A stretch of DNA of 64,000 nt from Planctomycetota bacterium (GCA_029550525.1 JAKPHF010000077.1:372001-436000); one strand, 5' to 3'; positions 40,879 through 55,034 are shown, counted from the first letter of the stretch. The notes: generated by a model not told the origin, from the letters alone. Numbers and translations: made by a program.

Positions 40879-41880
40879 TCAGAGCGTCGCGCCCTGCCAG
40901 CTCTGCAGGACATGCATGTAGTTGGCCCGTTCGAAGGCCCGCGGGTCAGGGCACTTGACCAGGTTCATGCTGCTGTGCATCTGCCGGAGCGACTCGTACT
41001 CGTGCTCTTCGAGCCAGGCGGCCAGCTCGCTGCGGAGCGTGGCGATGTAGCCCGGTCCCCGCTCCAGCAGGGCCGAGACCATCTGCACCGCGTTGGCGCC
41101 GCACATGATGGCCTTGACGGCGTCGCTGACGGTGTGCACGCCGCCGGTGACCGCCAGGTCGGCCTTCACGCGACCCGACAGGATGGCCAGGTACCGCAGC
41201 CGCATGAGCAGTGCGCCGGAGTGCGAGAGCGTCAGGCTGGGCACCACCTCCAGGTTCTCGATGTCAATGTCCGGCTGGTAGAACCGGTTGAACACCACGA
41301 AGCCGTTCGCGCCCGCGTCGGCCAACTGCTTGGCCACGTTCGCCGGCGAGGAATAGAACGGCGAGAGCTTCACGGCCAGCGGGATGCGTAGATGCTTCTT
41401 GATCATGCCCACCATCTTGACCGTGCGCTCGACGATCTCCTGGCCGGGCTCGTCAGGGTTGGTGGCCACGTAGTAGATGTTCAGTTCCAGCGCATCAGCG
41501 CCGGCATCCTGGATCTGCGTGGCGTAGCTGAGCCAGCCGCCGTCGGTCGTGCCGTTCAGCGAGGCGATGACAGGGACCTTGACCGCCTTCTTGACCTTGC
41601 CGATGTGCTCGAGGTACTCGTCCGGACCGAGCACGAACTTGTCGGGATGCGGGAAATAGGATAAGGCCTCGGGGTGCATGTTGCCGACGCCTTCGGTCGA
41701 GCGATTGGTGGCCAGCTCCTCGCTGACGATCTGCTCTTCAAAGAGCGAACGCAGGACGATGGCGGCCGCGCCGGCGTCCTCGAGCTTGCGAACGCCGTCC
41801 ATGGTGTCGGCCAGCGGGCCGGCGCCGGGCATGAACGGGTGAGCCAGTTTGAAACCGAGATAATTGATCGATAGATCCAT
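40879..41880 (-). CDS. Dihydroorotate-dehydrogenase-like flavoprotein
   Basis: A 333-residue TIM-barrel FMN protein of the dihydroorotate dehydrogenase superfamily. ATG 41880 has GGAGGTC 6 nt upstream. Seen: N-terminal MDLSINYLGFKLAHPFMPGAGPLADT, VIASLNGTTDGGWLSYA, ELNIYYV, LAVKLSPFYSS, and the FMN-phosphate segment LAVTGGVHTVSDAVKAIMCGANAVQM. Typical class-1 enzymes have a catalytic Cys or Ser near NxSCPN; here the equivalent ELNIYYVATNP lacks it, so true dihydroorotate oxidation is doubtful. It lies 162 nt downstream of nifJ on the same strand, a pairing I recall in anaerobes, and may handle a ferredoxin-linked redox reaction. Confidence 0.8.
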   Translation of the reverse strand: MDLSINYLGFKLAHPFMPGAGPLADTMDGVRKLEDAGAAAIVLRSLFEEQIVSEELATNRSTEGVGNMHPEALSYFPHPDKFVLGPDEYLEHIGKVKKAVKVPVIASLNGTTDGGWLSYATQIQDAGADALELNIYYVATNPDEPGQEIVERTVKMVGMIKKHLRIPLAVKLSPFYSSPANVAKQLADAGANGFVVFNRFYQPDIDIENLEVVPSLTLSHSGALLMRLRYLAILSGRVKADLAVTGGVHTVSDAVKAIMCGANAVQMVSALLERGPGYIATLRSELAAWLEEHEYESLRQMHSSMNLVKCPDPRAFERANYMHVLQSWQGATL

Positions 41881-42042
41881 ACGGGACCTCCGGGTTGATT
41901 TCACGTTCTTTACGTGTGGTCTTTCGTTTCGGAAAGACCGGCGGAGTCGTGCTCCGCCGCTCGCTATGAATCAGATGACGCGCGATTGAACCGGAAGCGG
42001 TGCCGGTCCCGCCGAAGCAGGACCGGCACGCCGCCGGAGAAG
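41881..42042 (-). other. Gap between nifJ and the dihydroorotate-dehydrogenase-like gene
   Basis: It contains a palindrome at 41940-41958 (GGCGGAG..CTCCGCC) and a second inverted stretch at about 42000-42035 (GGTGCCGGTCC...GGACCGGCAC) that could act as a weak terminator after nifJ. No T-run is present, so read-through into the downstream gene is plausible. Confidence 0.4.
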
Positions 42043-45666
<3,624 letters not shown>

Positions 45667-46481
45667 ACATATCTCCTCTGCCACGCCCACGGTCCGGCGA
45701 AACGGCCGGCTGCCGCGGCGGGGCCCCAGTTGCGACTGAGTCTCAAAAAGGTGCGTCGTGGGCGGTGATCAGCAGAAACGCTCGTCACGGCGTTCGTCGC
45801 CGCTCATCACCGTCCACTTTCACGGTGCATGGATCGTGCTGCCGTCTACCTGCTTCTGCCGGCGTGCGTAGCGGTTGGCGGTTCGGCCCCGCGCCAAGTC
45901 GATAAGAAACTCGGCAGGTAAGCTGCAGATCAGCCTTTTAACCTTCAATCAGCTTCTTTGCAAGCCGCGTGCCGGATTGGCCCACCGGGCGGTCGGGGGT
46001 CGACGTCGATGGACGGGGTAGCGCGTGGCCTGTTGACCCGGTTTTTGGCCTCATCAAAGCGGTTCGAGTGGACTGGAAGGCTCGCCGCTCGGGGGGTGTC
46101 CGGAATCGAGTCGCCCGGTGGGTTCGACTCCCTGGAAGTCGATGGGTAAATCGCGCCGCCGCTGAGCGAAATCCCCCGCCGCCGCGACGCGTGCGAGCCG
46201 GTCGCGCCGCCAATCGTTGCCCGGCTCGCACCCGTCCGGTCGACGCCTGGCCGCGACTAAAGGCATCAAAGCCGCCGGTTTTCACCCCCTTGGACGGGAC
46301 CTCGGCGCGGTCGCGAACGGTTCAAGGACGCAGCCTGCGTGGCGATAGAGAGTTAACCCACCCGGCGAAACTATGTTACAAGTATGTACCGAAGTATTCG
46401 AATGGTTTTTGTGTCAGTGGACATTCGCACGTCGTCGCATGCACGGCTCGCCATGCCCAAGGCGCAGGCAGCTTCTTCTTT
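45667..46481. other. 815-nt divergent region between nifJ and the hybrid kinase
   Basis: The longest gap in the window. An open frame in phase with the kinase runs from 45969 but has Arg/Pro/Gly-rich, non-protein-like composition. A hairpin at about 46104-46130 (GAGTCG-CCC..GGG-CGACTC) contains a GGTTCGACTCC stretch resembling a tRNA T-loop, but no cloverleaf can be built. I see no convincing promoter or gene. Confidence 0.4.
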
Positions 46482-48428
46482 ATGGCGGTAGCAGGTTCAA
46501 TTCGTTCCATTGATCCGACCTTGCAGGTCCTTTTCGATGCATCGCCACTGGCGATGGTTGCCGTGGACCTGGATCTCAACGTCATTCTCTGGAATGCGTC
46601 GGCCGAAGCGATGTTCGGCTGGAGCCGGCGGGAGGTACTCGGACGTCCGTACCCTTTGGTCCCGGAGGGCAGACAGCACGAACTTCTGGACGTACTGGAC
46701 CACTTTCGTGCCGGTAGGCCGTTCGAGCGGGAAGATCGCATCCGCGAGCACGAGACGGGCCGCTTGATCGACGTCAGGGTTTCGACCGTACCGCTTCGCG
46801 ACGCGGATGGGCAGATCCAGGGCGCGATCGCTTTTTTCAGCGACATCACGGAACGAAAGCGCGCCGAGGAGCGTCTGCGCTTCGCCAATGCGCTCCTGCG
46901 GGCCCAGCAGGAGACGTCGCCGGATGGCATGTTGGTCGTGGACAATGCCGCTACCATCTTGTTCTGGAACCGGCGCTTCGGCGAAATGTGGGGAGTTCCG
47001 TCGGCGCTGCTGGAGACCCTCGACGACCGCCTGGTGCTGGAACACTGCAGCCGGATTGTCGAGAACTCGGCCGCGTTTCTCGAGCGGGTGCGGTTTCTCT
47101 ACGATCATCCGGCGGAGTCGAGCCGCGAAGAGATCGTCCTGAAGGACGGCAGGACATTTGAACGCTACTCGGGCCCGATGCATGCGCCGGACGGAAAACA
47201 CTGCGGACGCATCTGGTACTTTCGCGACATCTCTCAACGCAAGCGGGCAGAACAGGAACGCGCGGCGTTTCTGGAGCAGATTTATCAGGCCCAGAAAATA
47301 AACGCGTTGGGACAACTGGCCGGAGGCGTGGCTCACGATTTCCAGAACTTGCTCGCGGTGATCCTCGGGAACGTTGATATTCTGCAGACGGCATTGCCGC
47401 CTCATCCCACGGCCGCGCCGGCTTGCGCGATGATTCGCGAGGCGGCCCAGCAAGCGATGGGCATCGCTCACAATCTCCTCGCGTTCAGCCGACGGATGCC
47501 AATCGAAAAGAAACCGGTCCTCTTGTGGAGTGTGGTCGAGGACACCATCGGCATACTGGGTCACCTGTTGCCCGGTGGCGTTCAAGTGGTTGCCGAACCG
47601 GGGAGCGAGCCGCTCTGGGTGGTGGCCGATGCCGTTCAGTTGAAACAAGTCTTGATCAATCTTGCCATCAACGCGCGCGACGCGATGCCTGATGGTGGGA
47701 CACTCAGTGTTTCCACGACGTTGCGAAGTGGGCCGGACGCCGGCCATGCGCCACAAGAAGGAATGGCGTGGGCGTGCGTGAGCGTCCGCGACACCGGCCA
47801 CGGAATTCCTGAATCGTTGCGACCTCATCTGTTCGAGCCGTTCGTCTCGACCAAGGCCCCCGGCACGGGAACAGGGTTTGGTCTGGCCATTGCGCGGAGT
47901 ATCGTCGAGGATCATGGAGGCCGGATTGAGTTCGAGACCGAACTGGGAGTCGGTACCGTCTTCCATGTGCTGCTTCCGTGCGTGAACGCTGAGGTCACTG
48001 AGGAATTGCCGCCGCCGAGTGAGTCGGTGCCCGTCGGCCAGGCCCAAACGATCCTGGTCGCCGAAAACGACCGTTTCATGCGCGAGACGATCGTCTCGAC
48101 GCTCCGGCGACTCAACTACGACGTGGTGACCGCGGCGGATGGGGAAGCGCTGTTGCATGGCTGGCAGAGCCACCGCGATCGTGTCGCGCTGCTCGTGGTG
48201 AATCTGGACCTGCCGCGAAAATGCGGTATGGAATGCCTGCGCGACGTCCGGCGGTCGGCTCCGGACCTTCCGGCCATTCTGCTGGCCGGACGCGTCGAGG
48301 CCGCCTTCGAAGACGAGCTCGACGATCGCACATTTTTGTTGTCGAAGCCTTTTTCCGCGGGTCAACTCGCAATCCTGGCAAAGCGTATTCTGATCCATGG
48401 CTGTGGCGGAGAGAATACGAATGCTTGA
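46482..48428 (+). CDS. Hybrid PAS-PAS histidine kinase with a degenerate receiver
   Basis: A 648-residue soluble kinase. PAS1 (about 8-125, LFDASPLAMVAVDLDLNVILWNASAEAMFGWS), PAS2 (about 135-250), a HisKA-like helix with His285 (GGVAHDFQNLLAVILG), an ATPase domain (NLAINARDAMPDGG, DTGHGIPES, GTGFGLAIARSI), and a C-terminal receiver (about 525-640). In that receiver the phospho-acceptor position is Asn574 (LLVVNLDLP instead of LVVxDxxMP) and the acidic pair reads Glu-Asn, while the Lys (SKPF) is kept. It is unlikely to accept phosphate. ATG 46482 begins the PAS domain; the ribosome site is weak. The next gene's start overlaps its stop by 8 nt. Confidence 0.88.
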   Translation: MAVAGSIRSIDPTLQVLFDASPLAMVAVDLDLNVILWNASAEAMFGWSRREVLGRPYPLVPEGRQHELLDVLDHFRAGRPFEREDRIREHETGRLIDVRVSTVPLRDADGQIQGAIAFFSDITERKRAEERLRFANALLRAQQETSPDGMLVVDNAATILFWNRRFGEMWGVPSALLETLDDRLVLEHCSRIVENSAAFLERVRFLYDHPAESSREEIVLKDGRTFERYSGPMHAPDGKHCGRIWYFRDISQRKRAEQERAAFLEQIYQAQKINALGQLAGGVAHDFQNLLAVILGNVDILQTALPPHPTAAPACAMIREAAQQAMGIAHNLLAFSRRMPIEKKPVLLWSVVEDTIGILGHLLPGGVQVVAEPGSEPLWVVADAVQLKQVLINLAINARDAMPDGGTLSVSTTLRSGPDAGHAPQEGMAWACVSVRDTGHGIPESLRPHLFEPFVSTKAPGTGTGFGLAIARSIVEDHGGRIEFETELGVGTVFHVLLPCVNAEVTEELPPPSESVPVGQAQTILVAENDRFMRETIVSTLRRLNYDVVTAADGEALLHGWQSHRDRVALLVVNLDLPRKCGMECLRDVRRSAPDLPAILLAGRVEAAFEDELDDRTFLLSKPFSAGQLAILAKRILIHGCGGENTNA

Positions 48429-49080
48429 GACGACGAGGATCCTCCTGGCCGACGATCATCGCATGGTGCTCTGCGCCCTGAAGGCGAGGTTGGAACTGGA
48501 ACCGGGGATCCATGTCGTGGCCACCGTACCGAATGCACAGCAGGCCCTGGAGGAATCGCTGCGGCTCAAGCCGCACATCGTCATTCTCGGTATCGAGATG
48601 CCCGGGGCCGAGGTCTTTGATATCGCTCGCACCATCAAGCGTCGCCTGCCCGAGACACAGGTGGCGTTTCTCAGCGCGTTCTATCAGGACGGATACATCG
48701 AGCAGGCGATTTCGCTGAAGGCCTGCGCCTACGTGGTCAAGACGGAGCCGCTGGAGAATCTGTTCGCGGCCATTCGCACGATCCGAGCCGGCGGTGTCTA
48801 TTATTCGCCGGAAGTCCAGGCCAGAATCCTGTTCGACGATGCGGGCGGCCACCGTTTGCGCCGAGCTCCGACCACCCGCGGCTCCATGCTCACGGAGCGG
48901 GAGAAAACGGTACTGCGGCACATCGCGCAGGGGTTGTCCAAGAAAGAAGTGGCGGGTCTTTTGCATGTCACTGTATCCGCCATCGACCGTCACTGCACGC
49001 GGATGATGGCCAAGCTCGACATTCACGACCGCGTGGGGCTGGCCCGCTTCGCCTTTCGGGAAGGACTGGCCCGGCCCTAG
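48421..49080 (+). CDS. LuxR/NarL-type regulator with a degenerate receiver
   Basis: A 219-residue regulator translationally coupled to the hybrid kinase, with GGAGAG 8 nt before ATG 48421. The receiver (about 5-120) keeps the acidic ADDH start and a VVKTE Lys, but the phospho-acceptor is Gly57 (VILGIEMPG instead of VLLDIxMPG). The C-terminal GerE helix-turn-helix (LTEREKTVLRHIAQGLSKKEVAGLLHVTVSAIDRH, about 152-190) should bind DNA. Such receivers usually act by constitutive dimerisation or ligand binding. It is the evident partner of the upstream kinase, which also has a broken receiver, so the signalling route must differ from standard phosphotransfer. Confidence 0.85.
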   Translation: MLETTRILLADDHRMVLCALKARLELEPGIHVVATVPNAQQALEESLRLKPHIVILGIEMPGAEVFDIARTIKRRLPETQVAFLSAFYQDGYIEQAISLKACAYVVKTEPLENLFAAIRTIRAGGVYYSPEVQARILFDDAGGHRLRRAPTTRGSMLTEREKTVLRHIAQGLSKKEVAGLLHVTVSAIDRHCTRMMAKLDIHDRVGLARFAFREGLARP

Positions 49081-49508
49081 GACCACTGTGCCCATGGGCG
49101 GACGAGCCATGAGTCGTGGGTGATGAGCGGTGAGCCGCAGCGAGCGGCGGGGCTTGATCCCGCCGTCTCCTCCCCCGTCAGTTCGCCGGCCTTTCGCCAG
49201 ACCCGACACGCCCCAGCTCCCAGACTCTTAGGCTCCAGCCCTCAGCCCTGAGGGGGAATCGCCGTGGTCCGTCTCCCCCGCTTGGTGCGGGATGTATGTG
49301 TTTACATACACAACGAGGGGCGCCTCGATTCCGATGCACATTTCGTCCACACGGCGATGAACCTGACGGGACGCTCCTCCACGTTGGACCGGGGGCCGGC
49401 ATCGGCACAAGCTGCCTACCTTGCTTTCACTGATCCTGTCTGGCAACCGCCACGAATGTCCTTTGACGAATCACGGTGGTTCGACCCACTCTGAAGGAGG
49501 CAACTCGC
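49081..49508. repeat. 428-nt gap with a P1 palindrome and heptad repeats
   Basis: 49107-49139 has GTGGGTG/ATGAGCG heptads. 49139-49178 is a P1 copy (palindrome 49145-49165) with the same right flank as 1711 (CCGTCTC..., CCGTCAGTTCGC). 49211-49252 has CCAGCTC/TCAGCCC heptads. The AAGGAGG of the chemoreceptor lies at 49494. No gene. Confidence 0.65.
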
Positions 49509-51431
49509 ATGAACAAGATGAAGCTGGCGACCAAGATGGCGTTGGGATTCGGGGCGCTGGTGGTCATTGCCGCCGTGCTCGGCGTGGCCAGTTGGCGGGG
49601 GCTGAGCTCCATCGACGCCAACCGGGCCCTGCTCGAGCAAGGGGCGACGGCGCTCGATCGAATGGGGGATTGTGCCGTCTTGCGTCGTGATTTCGGGACC
49701 ATGGGCTTCGAAAAAGCGCCCGGCGAAAACATGAACGCGGCCGAGAAATGGGCGGAATCGCATGCGGCCCTGGTCGCCGCGTTGACGGACCTGGAGAAGA
49801 ACGATCATCTCGGGTCAGCCCAGCGGGAGCTGGCTCGAAAGGCTCTGGATCAGGCCGGTACGTACAAAGCGGCGTTCGGGCGGCTCGCCGATTCCCGGAA
49901 GATCTGCGACGAGGCGGTCGTCAACTTTCGAACGGTCGGCGGCAAGATTACCGCCGAGGTCGAGGCAGCGCTCAAGACCTTGATCGCCCCCGCCATCCGG
50001 AAAGCCCGCAGCGAAAAGAAGTATGAGGAGCTGGATACCTGGACCGCCATCGCGGATTCGCTGAACTGCGACGTCGTCCAGGCGTTCCTGCTGGTTCGAA
50101 TCTGCGGCGTGAATCTCATTGCCAACCGGACGGATCAGGACTGGGCGGACCTGACCGCTCACTTGAAAACGCTCTCGGAAGGGGTGGCTCGCTGGGCCGA
50201 GTCGGTCGCGGGGTACGCCGAGATGGAGGCGTTGGCCAAGAACCTGGCTGACTACACGAAGCAGTACGAGTCGGCGGCTCGCACATTTTACGACGGCGTG
50301 CTGGCTGAGCGGGAAGCCAAGGCCGGTCTGGCCGTGGCCGCCAAGAACGTGGTGGCCACCACGAACGAGCTCAAAACCCAGCTCAGCCGGGAAATGCAAT
50401 CGGTGACCGCCCGCACGCTGATGCTGGTCATGGTGATGGCCGTCGGCTCGCTGATCGTCGGTAGCTTGATGGCGGTGTTCATCACCCGCAGCATCGTCAA
50501 ACCCATCAAGCGCATCATCGCCAGTTTGACCGAAGGATCGGAGCAGGTCAACGCGGCAGCTTCCCAGGTCGCGGCGGCGTCCCAGCAACTGGCCAGCGGA
50601 GCGAGCGAGCAGGCCTCGAGTCTCGAAGAGACCTCCAGTGCCCTCGAGCAGATGGCGGCCATGACGAGGACCAACGCCGGGAACGCCAAGCAGGCCAACG
50701 AACTGGCCGGCGAGGCTCGTCGGGCGGCGGACGAGGGCGACAAGACCATGAGCAAGCTCAACAACGCCATGTCCGCCATCAACGAGTCGTCCGGAAAGAT
50801 CAGCAAGATCATCAAGGTCATCGAGGAAATCGCCTTCCAGACGAACTTGCTGGCACTCAATGCCGCGGTCGAAGCGGCCCGGGCGGGCGAGCACGGCAAG
50901 GGATTCGCCGTCGTCGCCGACGAGGTTCGCAACCTGGCTCAGCGAGCGGCCCAGGCCGCCAAGGAGACCACCGCCCTCATCGAAGGCGCGGTCAACAACG
51001 CCCGCGAGGGGACTCAGGTGGCCAGTGAAGTCGGCAAGTCATTGGCCGCCATCGTGGAGAACACCTCGAAGGTTTCGTCGCTGATCGACGAAATTGCCAA
51101 GGCCTCTCAGGAGCAAGCCCAGGGCGTCGAGCAGGTCAATGCCGCGGTTGCCCAGATGGACCAGGTCACGCAGCAGAATGCGTCGGGCGCGGAAGAATCG
51201 GCGTCGGCGGCGGAGGAACTCTCGGCGCAAGCCCAGGCCGTCAACGGCATCGTCGGAGAACTGATCATGCTGGTCGATGGCAGCCGCGGTCATCACGTCG
51301 CCACGGCCGCCACCGCGACGACTGCGCCGGCTCCGAAAGCGAGTCGGACGAAGAAGGCCGTCGCTCCAGCCCCGCCAACGATTCAGAACTTCAAGATGGA
51401 AGAAGACCAGGCTCAATTGAAGGAGTTCTAA
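49509..51431 (+). CDS. Methyl-accepting chemotaxis protein with a four-helix sensor domain
   Basis: A 640-residue chemoreceptor; AAGGAGG 8 nt before ATG 49509. TM1 is at about 9-30 and TM2 about 313-334. The roughly 280-residue helical periplasmic domain between them contains two long helical pairs (LEQGATALDRMGDCAVLRRDF; KTLSEGVARWAESVAGYAEME) and resembles HBM/4HB-type small-molecule sensors. After a HAMP segment (TRSIVKPIKRIIASL) comes the signalling coiled coil with tip EIAFQTNLLALNAAVEAARAGEHGKGFAVVADEVRNLAQRA. The C-terminus is Ala/Thr/Pro/Lys-rich and has no CheR pentapeptide. It sits between two regulators with broken receivers, suggesting a linked pathway. Confidence 0.92.
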   Translation: MNKMKLATKMALGFGALVVIAAVLGVASWRGLSSIDANRALLEQGATALDRMGDCAVLRRDFGTMGFEKAPGENMNAAEKWAESHAALVAALTDLEKNDHLGSAQRELARKALDQAGTYKAAFGRLADSRKICDEAVVNFRTVGGKITAEVEAALKTLIAPAIRKARSEKKYEELDTWTAIADSLNCDVVQAFLLVRICGVNLIANRTDQDWADLTAHLKTLSEGVARWAESVAGYAEMEALAKNLADYTKQYESAARTFYDGVLAEREAKAGLAVAAKNVVATTNELKTQLSREMQSVTARTLMLVMVMAVGSLIVGSLMAVFITRSIVKPIKRIIASLTEGSEQVNAAASQVAAASQQLASGASEQASSLEETSSALEQMAAMTRTNAGNAKQANELAGEARRAADEGDKTMSKLNNAMSAINESSGKISKIIKVIEEIAFQTNLLALNAAVEAARAGEHGKGFAVVADEVRNLAQRAAQAAKETTALIEGAVNNAREGTQVASEVGKSLAAIVENTSKVSSLIDEIAKASQEQAQGVEQVNAAVAQMDQVTQQNASGAEESASAAEELSAQAQAVNGIVGELIMLVDGSRGHHVATAATATTAPAPKASRTKKAVAPAPPTIQNFKMEEDQAQLKEF

Positions 51432-51512
51432 CCGCGTGCCTCACTCCTGCGGGTGCCGGGACAAAATTCCGGCACCCGCACCGGCTGCATCTTTCGCAAA
51501 GGAAGCACCAGG

Positions 51513-52322
51513 ATGGATCTGACCAGGGACGGACGATTCGGAACCATTTCGCAAAACCACTTTCAACCGGCCAACTCGGCCGCGGGGCGGCATCCGGCGG
51601 CGGTCGCGATCTGCGATCCTGATCCGGATCTGTGCCGTGACGTGCAGGAATGGTTGCACGGCGAGGACATTCAGACCCAGATATTCCCCTCCGTTTCGAG
51701 TGTTCACCTGGATGACGAGGCGGCCGGCTGTCTGCTGCTGGGCCTCGGTTCCTTCCAGCAGGACGGCCTGGAGCTGATCCGGGTCATGCGAACCGAAGAG
51801 AGGCTCACGCCGGTGATCGGTTTGGCTGCTCGGCACGACCTCGCCGTGGCCGTGCGGGCCATGAAGCTGGGGGCGGTGGACGTGCTGGAAAAGCCGATCG
51901 CTAAGCAGTTGCTCTTCGATGCGGTCTGGAATGCCCTGCGACTACACCGTCAAGCACAGCATCAACGCCGGCTGAGGAATGCCGTGCGGGCCCGCATTGA
52001 CGGACTGACCGGCCGGGAACGCCAGGTCCTCGATCTGATCATCACCGGCCATTCCTCCAGGAACATCGCCGACAAGCTCCGTTTGAGTGTCAAGACTGTG
52101 GACAACCATCGTGCGTCCATGATGGCCAAGATGCAGGCCCGCCGGGTGGCGGATCTTATACGGATCGTCTGCGAACATCCCAGCCTGTTTGCCGAGAGCC
52201 TGCACACAGCGTCGTCACTCGACAGATCCGTCGCCCGAATCCGGGAGCCGTCTGCTGTTCGTTCCATATCAGCCGGCCGTTCTGTGGCCGACTTGTGCGC
52301 GGTTCCGTTCCCTGTCAACTGA
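51513..52322 (+). CDS. FixJ/LuxR-type regulator with a degenerate receiver
   Basis: A 269-residue protein; AAGGAA 8 nt before ATG 51513. After a 28-residue N-terminal extension, the receiver (about 29-145) keeps DPDPD and the Lys of VLEKPI. The phospho-acceptor is Gly77 and the following Met-Pro is Ser-Phe (LLLGLGSF instead of LLLDLxMP). The helix-turn-helix is complete (LTGRERQVLDLIITGHSSRNIADKLRLSVKTVDNHRA, about 168-205). It is the third regulator in this cluster without the Asp. The C-terminal 45 residues are Ser/Arg-rich and unassigned. It probably regulates the adjacent chemoreceptor or envelope genes independently of phosphorylation. Confidence 0.83.
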   Translation: MDLTRDGRFGTISQNHFQPANSAAGRHPAAVAICDPDPDLCRDVQEWLHGEDIQTQIFPSVSSVHLDDEAAGCLLLGLGSFQQDGLELIRVMRTEERLTPVIGLAARHDLAVAVRAMKLGAVDVLEKPIAKQLLFDAVWNALRLHRQAQHQRRLRNAVRARIDGLTGRERQVLDLIITGHSSRNIADKLRLSVKTVDNHRASMMAKMQARRVADLIRIVCEHPSLFAESLHTASSLDRSVARIREPSAVRSISAGRSVADLCAVPFPVN

Positions 52323-52403
52323 TGGATTAGGCGAAGCGTGCAGCGCGGCGCTGGCGTGGGACACGCTTTTCGATCCGAGAGGCTCCGCGCTCCATCAAGC
52401 CCG

Positions 52404-52910
52404 TCACTTGCGCCGGAGCTTGTCGCGCAGGCGGCGGGCCACGTTGGCGGGCACGATGCGGCTGAGCCGCTCCAGGTCCTGGTAACCCAGTTCGACGATC
52501 TGTTTGATGTACGTGCTGGACGTCAGGGCGAACTGATCACGGGTCAACAGAAAGACGGTTTCGACGTTGGCGATGGCCAGGTTGATGTTGGCCTGCTGCA
52601 GTTCATAGTGCAGGTCCACGTTGTCGCGAATGCCGCGGATGATGATGTTGGCCTGGACCTGCTGGACGAAATCGCCGGTCAGCCCCTCGTAGGCCTCGAC
52701 GCGGACGCCCGGGATGTCGCCGGTCAGCTCGCGCAGCATCTCCACCCGCTCGTCGGCGGTGAACAGGGGCTGTTTTTCGGGGTTGTGACCAACGGCGATG
52801 ATCAGCTCATCCACCAGCGCGATGGCCCGCTTGATGATATCGAGGTGGCCATTGGTGGCGGGATCGAACGTCCCGGGAAAGACCGCACGGATACTTCGGG
52901 AATTGGACAT
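52404..52910 (-). CDS. coaD: Phosphopantetheine adenylyltransferase
   Basis: A 168-residue nucleotidyltransferase that makes dephospho-CoA from 4'-phosphopantetheine and ATP. The T/HxGH motif is present as ATNGHLDIIKRA after VFPGTFDP. The second signature, RGIRDNVDLHYELQQANINLA, and FLLTRDQFALTSSTYIKQI fit CoaD. Length is standard. It is divergent from the cimA leader; the two genes share the 175-nt gap 52911-53085. Confidence 0.95.
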   Translation of the reverse strand: MSNSRSIRAVFPGTFDPATNGHLDIIKRAIALVDELIIAVGHNPEKQPLFTADERVEMLRELTGDIPGVRVEAYEGLTGDFVQQVQANIIIRGIRDNVDLHYELQQANINLAIANVETVFLLTRDQFALTSSTYIKQIVELGYQDLERLSRIVPANVARRLRDKLRRK

Positions 52911-53085
52911 CTCGGGATACCTGGGGGCGGCCGGAAGCGGTCGCCCAAAACGCCGGGACCGCGGGGGGGACGCCGGGGCCCCGCAATTCGCCCGTGTGCC
53001 ACGGAATTCTTATTCTAAACCCCTCGTACGCCGGCCACAACCGGACCGCTTGCCGCCGAGGCGGCCCCACGCTACCATAAGGGCC
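52911..53085. other. Divergent gap between coaD and the cimA leader
   Basis: GC-rich, with the candidate cimA promoter at 53050-53078 and no gene. The coaD promoter could not be identified. Confidence 0.4.
53050..53078 (+). promoter_or_regulatory. cimA-leader promoter giving a leaderless transcript
   Basis: TTGCCG (53050-53055), a 17-nt spacer and TACCAT (53073-53078). A start 7-8 nt downstream falls at 53085-53086, on the ATG of the leader peptide, which has no ribosome-binding site at a normal distance. Confidence 0.5.
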
Positions 53086-53181
53086 ATGACCAACTACCCG
53101 TCCGAGACTCTCGCCCGATACCTCGCCGGTCCGATAACCGGTATGGGGATCATCATTATTATCGGGGGGTTCGGCGGGTAG
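53086..53181 (+). CDS. Isoleucine-rich leader peptide of cimA
   Basis: A 31-codon frame whose codons 22-26 are five consecutive Ile codons (ATC ATC ATT ATT ATC, 53149-53163), with a further Ile (ATA) at codon 17. It ends GGFGG and a TAG at 53179-53181. It has no domain and no conserved product is expected. Its value is as a ribosome-stalling sensor: uncharged tRNA-Ile would arrest the ribosome at 53149-53163. The stop codon lies within the predicted antiterminator arm (53177-53184), and an intrinsic terminator follows at 53206-53239. The downstream gene makes the committed intermediate of isoleucine synthesis by the citramalate route, which fits exactly. Confidence 0.85.
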   Translation: MTNYPSETLARYLAGPITGMGIIIIIGGFGG

Positions 53182-53216
53182 GGCGCGTCGAGCGACGTGA
53201 ATTTCAAAGCCCTGCC
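53177..53216 (+). promoter_or_regulatory. Predicted antiterminator of the cimA attenuator
   Basis: GGTAGGGC (53177-53184) can pair with GCCCTGCC (53209-53216), using one G-U pair, and G53176-C53217 extends it. 53209-53216 is also the 5' arm of the terminator, so the two structures exclude each other. A small internal hairpin (CGTCG-AG-CGACG, 53186-53197) would sit in its loop. Confidence 0.7.
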
Positions 53217-53239
53217 CAAGATCTGGCAGGGCTTTTTTT
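53206..53239 (+). terminator. Attenuator terminator upstream of cimA
   Basis: AAAGCCCTGCC (53206-53216) pairs with GGCAGGGCTTT (53225-53235), loop CAAGATCT, then T to 53239. It stands 155 nt before the cimA start codon with no gene to end other than the leader peptide. Confidence 0.92.
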
Positions 53240-53393
53240 GTAGTTGGATTTTCCACGCGTCGCAGGTGGTGCGAGCGGCGATACATGAGACGGTGAACGC
53301 CGTCCGCGGCCACGCCGTTCGTCGTCGCGGGTGCCGCCAGGACGCGCCTTGGCACGTTTCGGGAAGAGTCAGTCAAGCACAGGAACCGCCTTT

Positions 53394-55022
<1,629 letters not shown>

Positions 55023-55034
55023 ACGCTGCGGGCG

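Noticed and set aside
46100..46145. tRNA-like T-loop (GGTTCGACTCC) near a stem
   Set aside because: Only 3 of 5 T-stem pairs form and no acceptor, D- or anticodon arm can be built.
45969..46481. N-terminal extension of the hybrid kinase by 171 codons
   Set aside because: The extension is Arg/Pro/Gly-rich with no domain and no ribosome site; the PAS domain begins directly at 46482.
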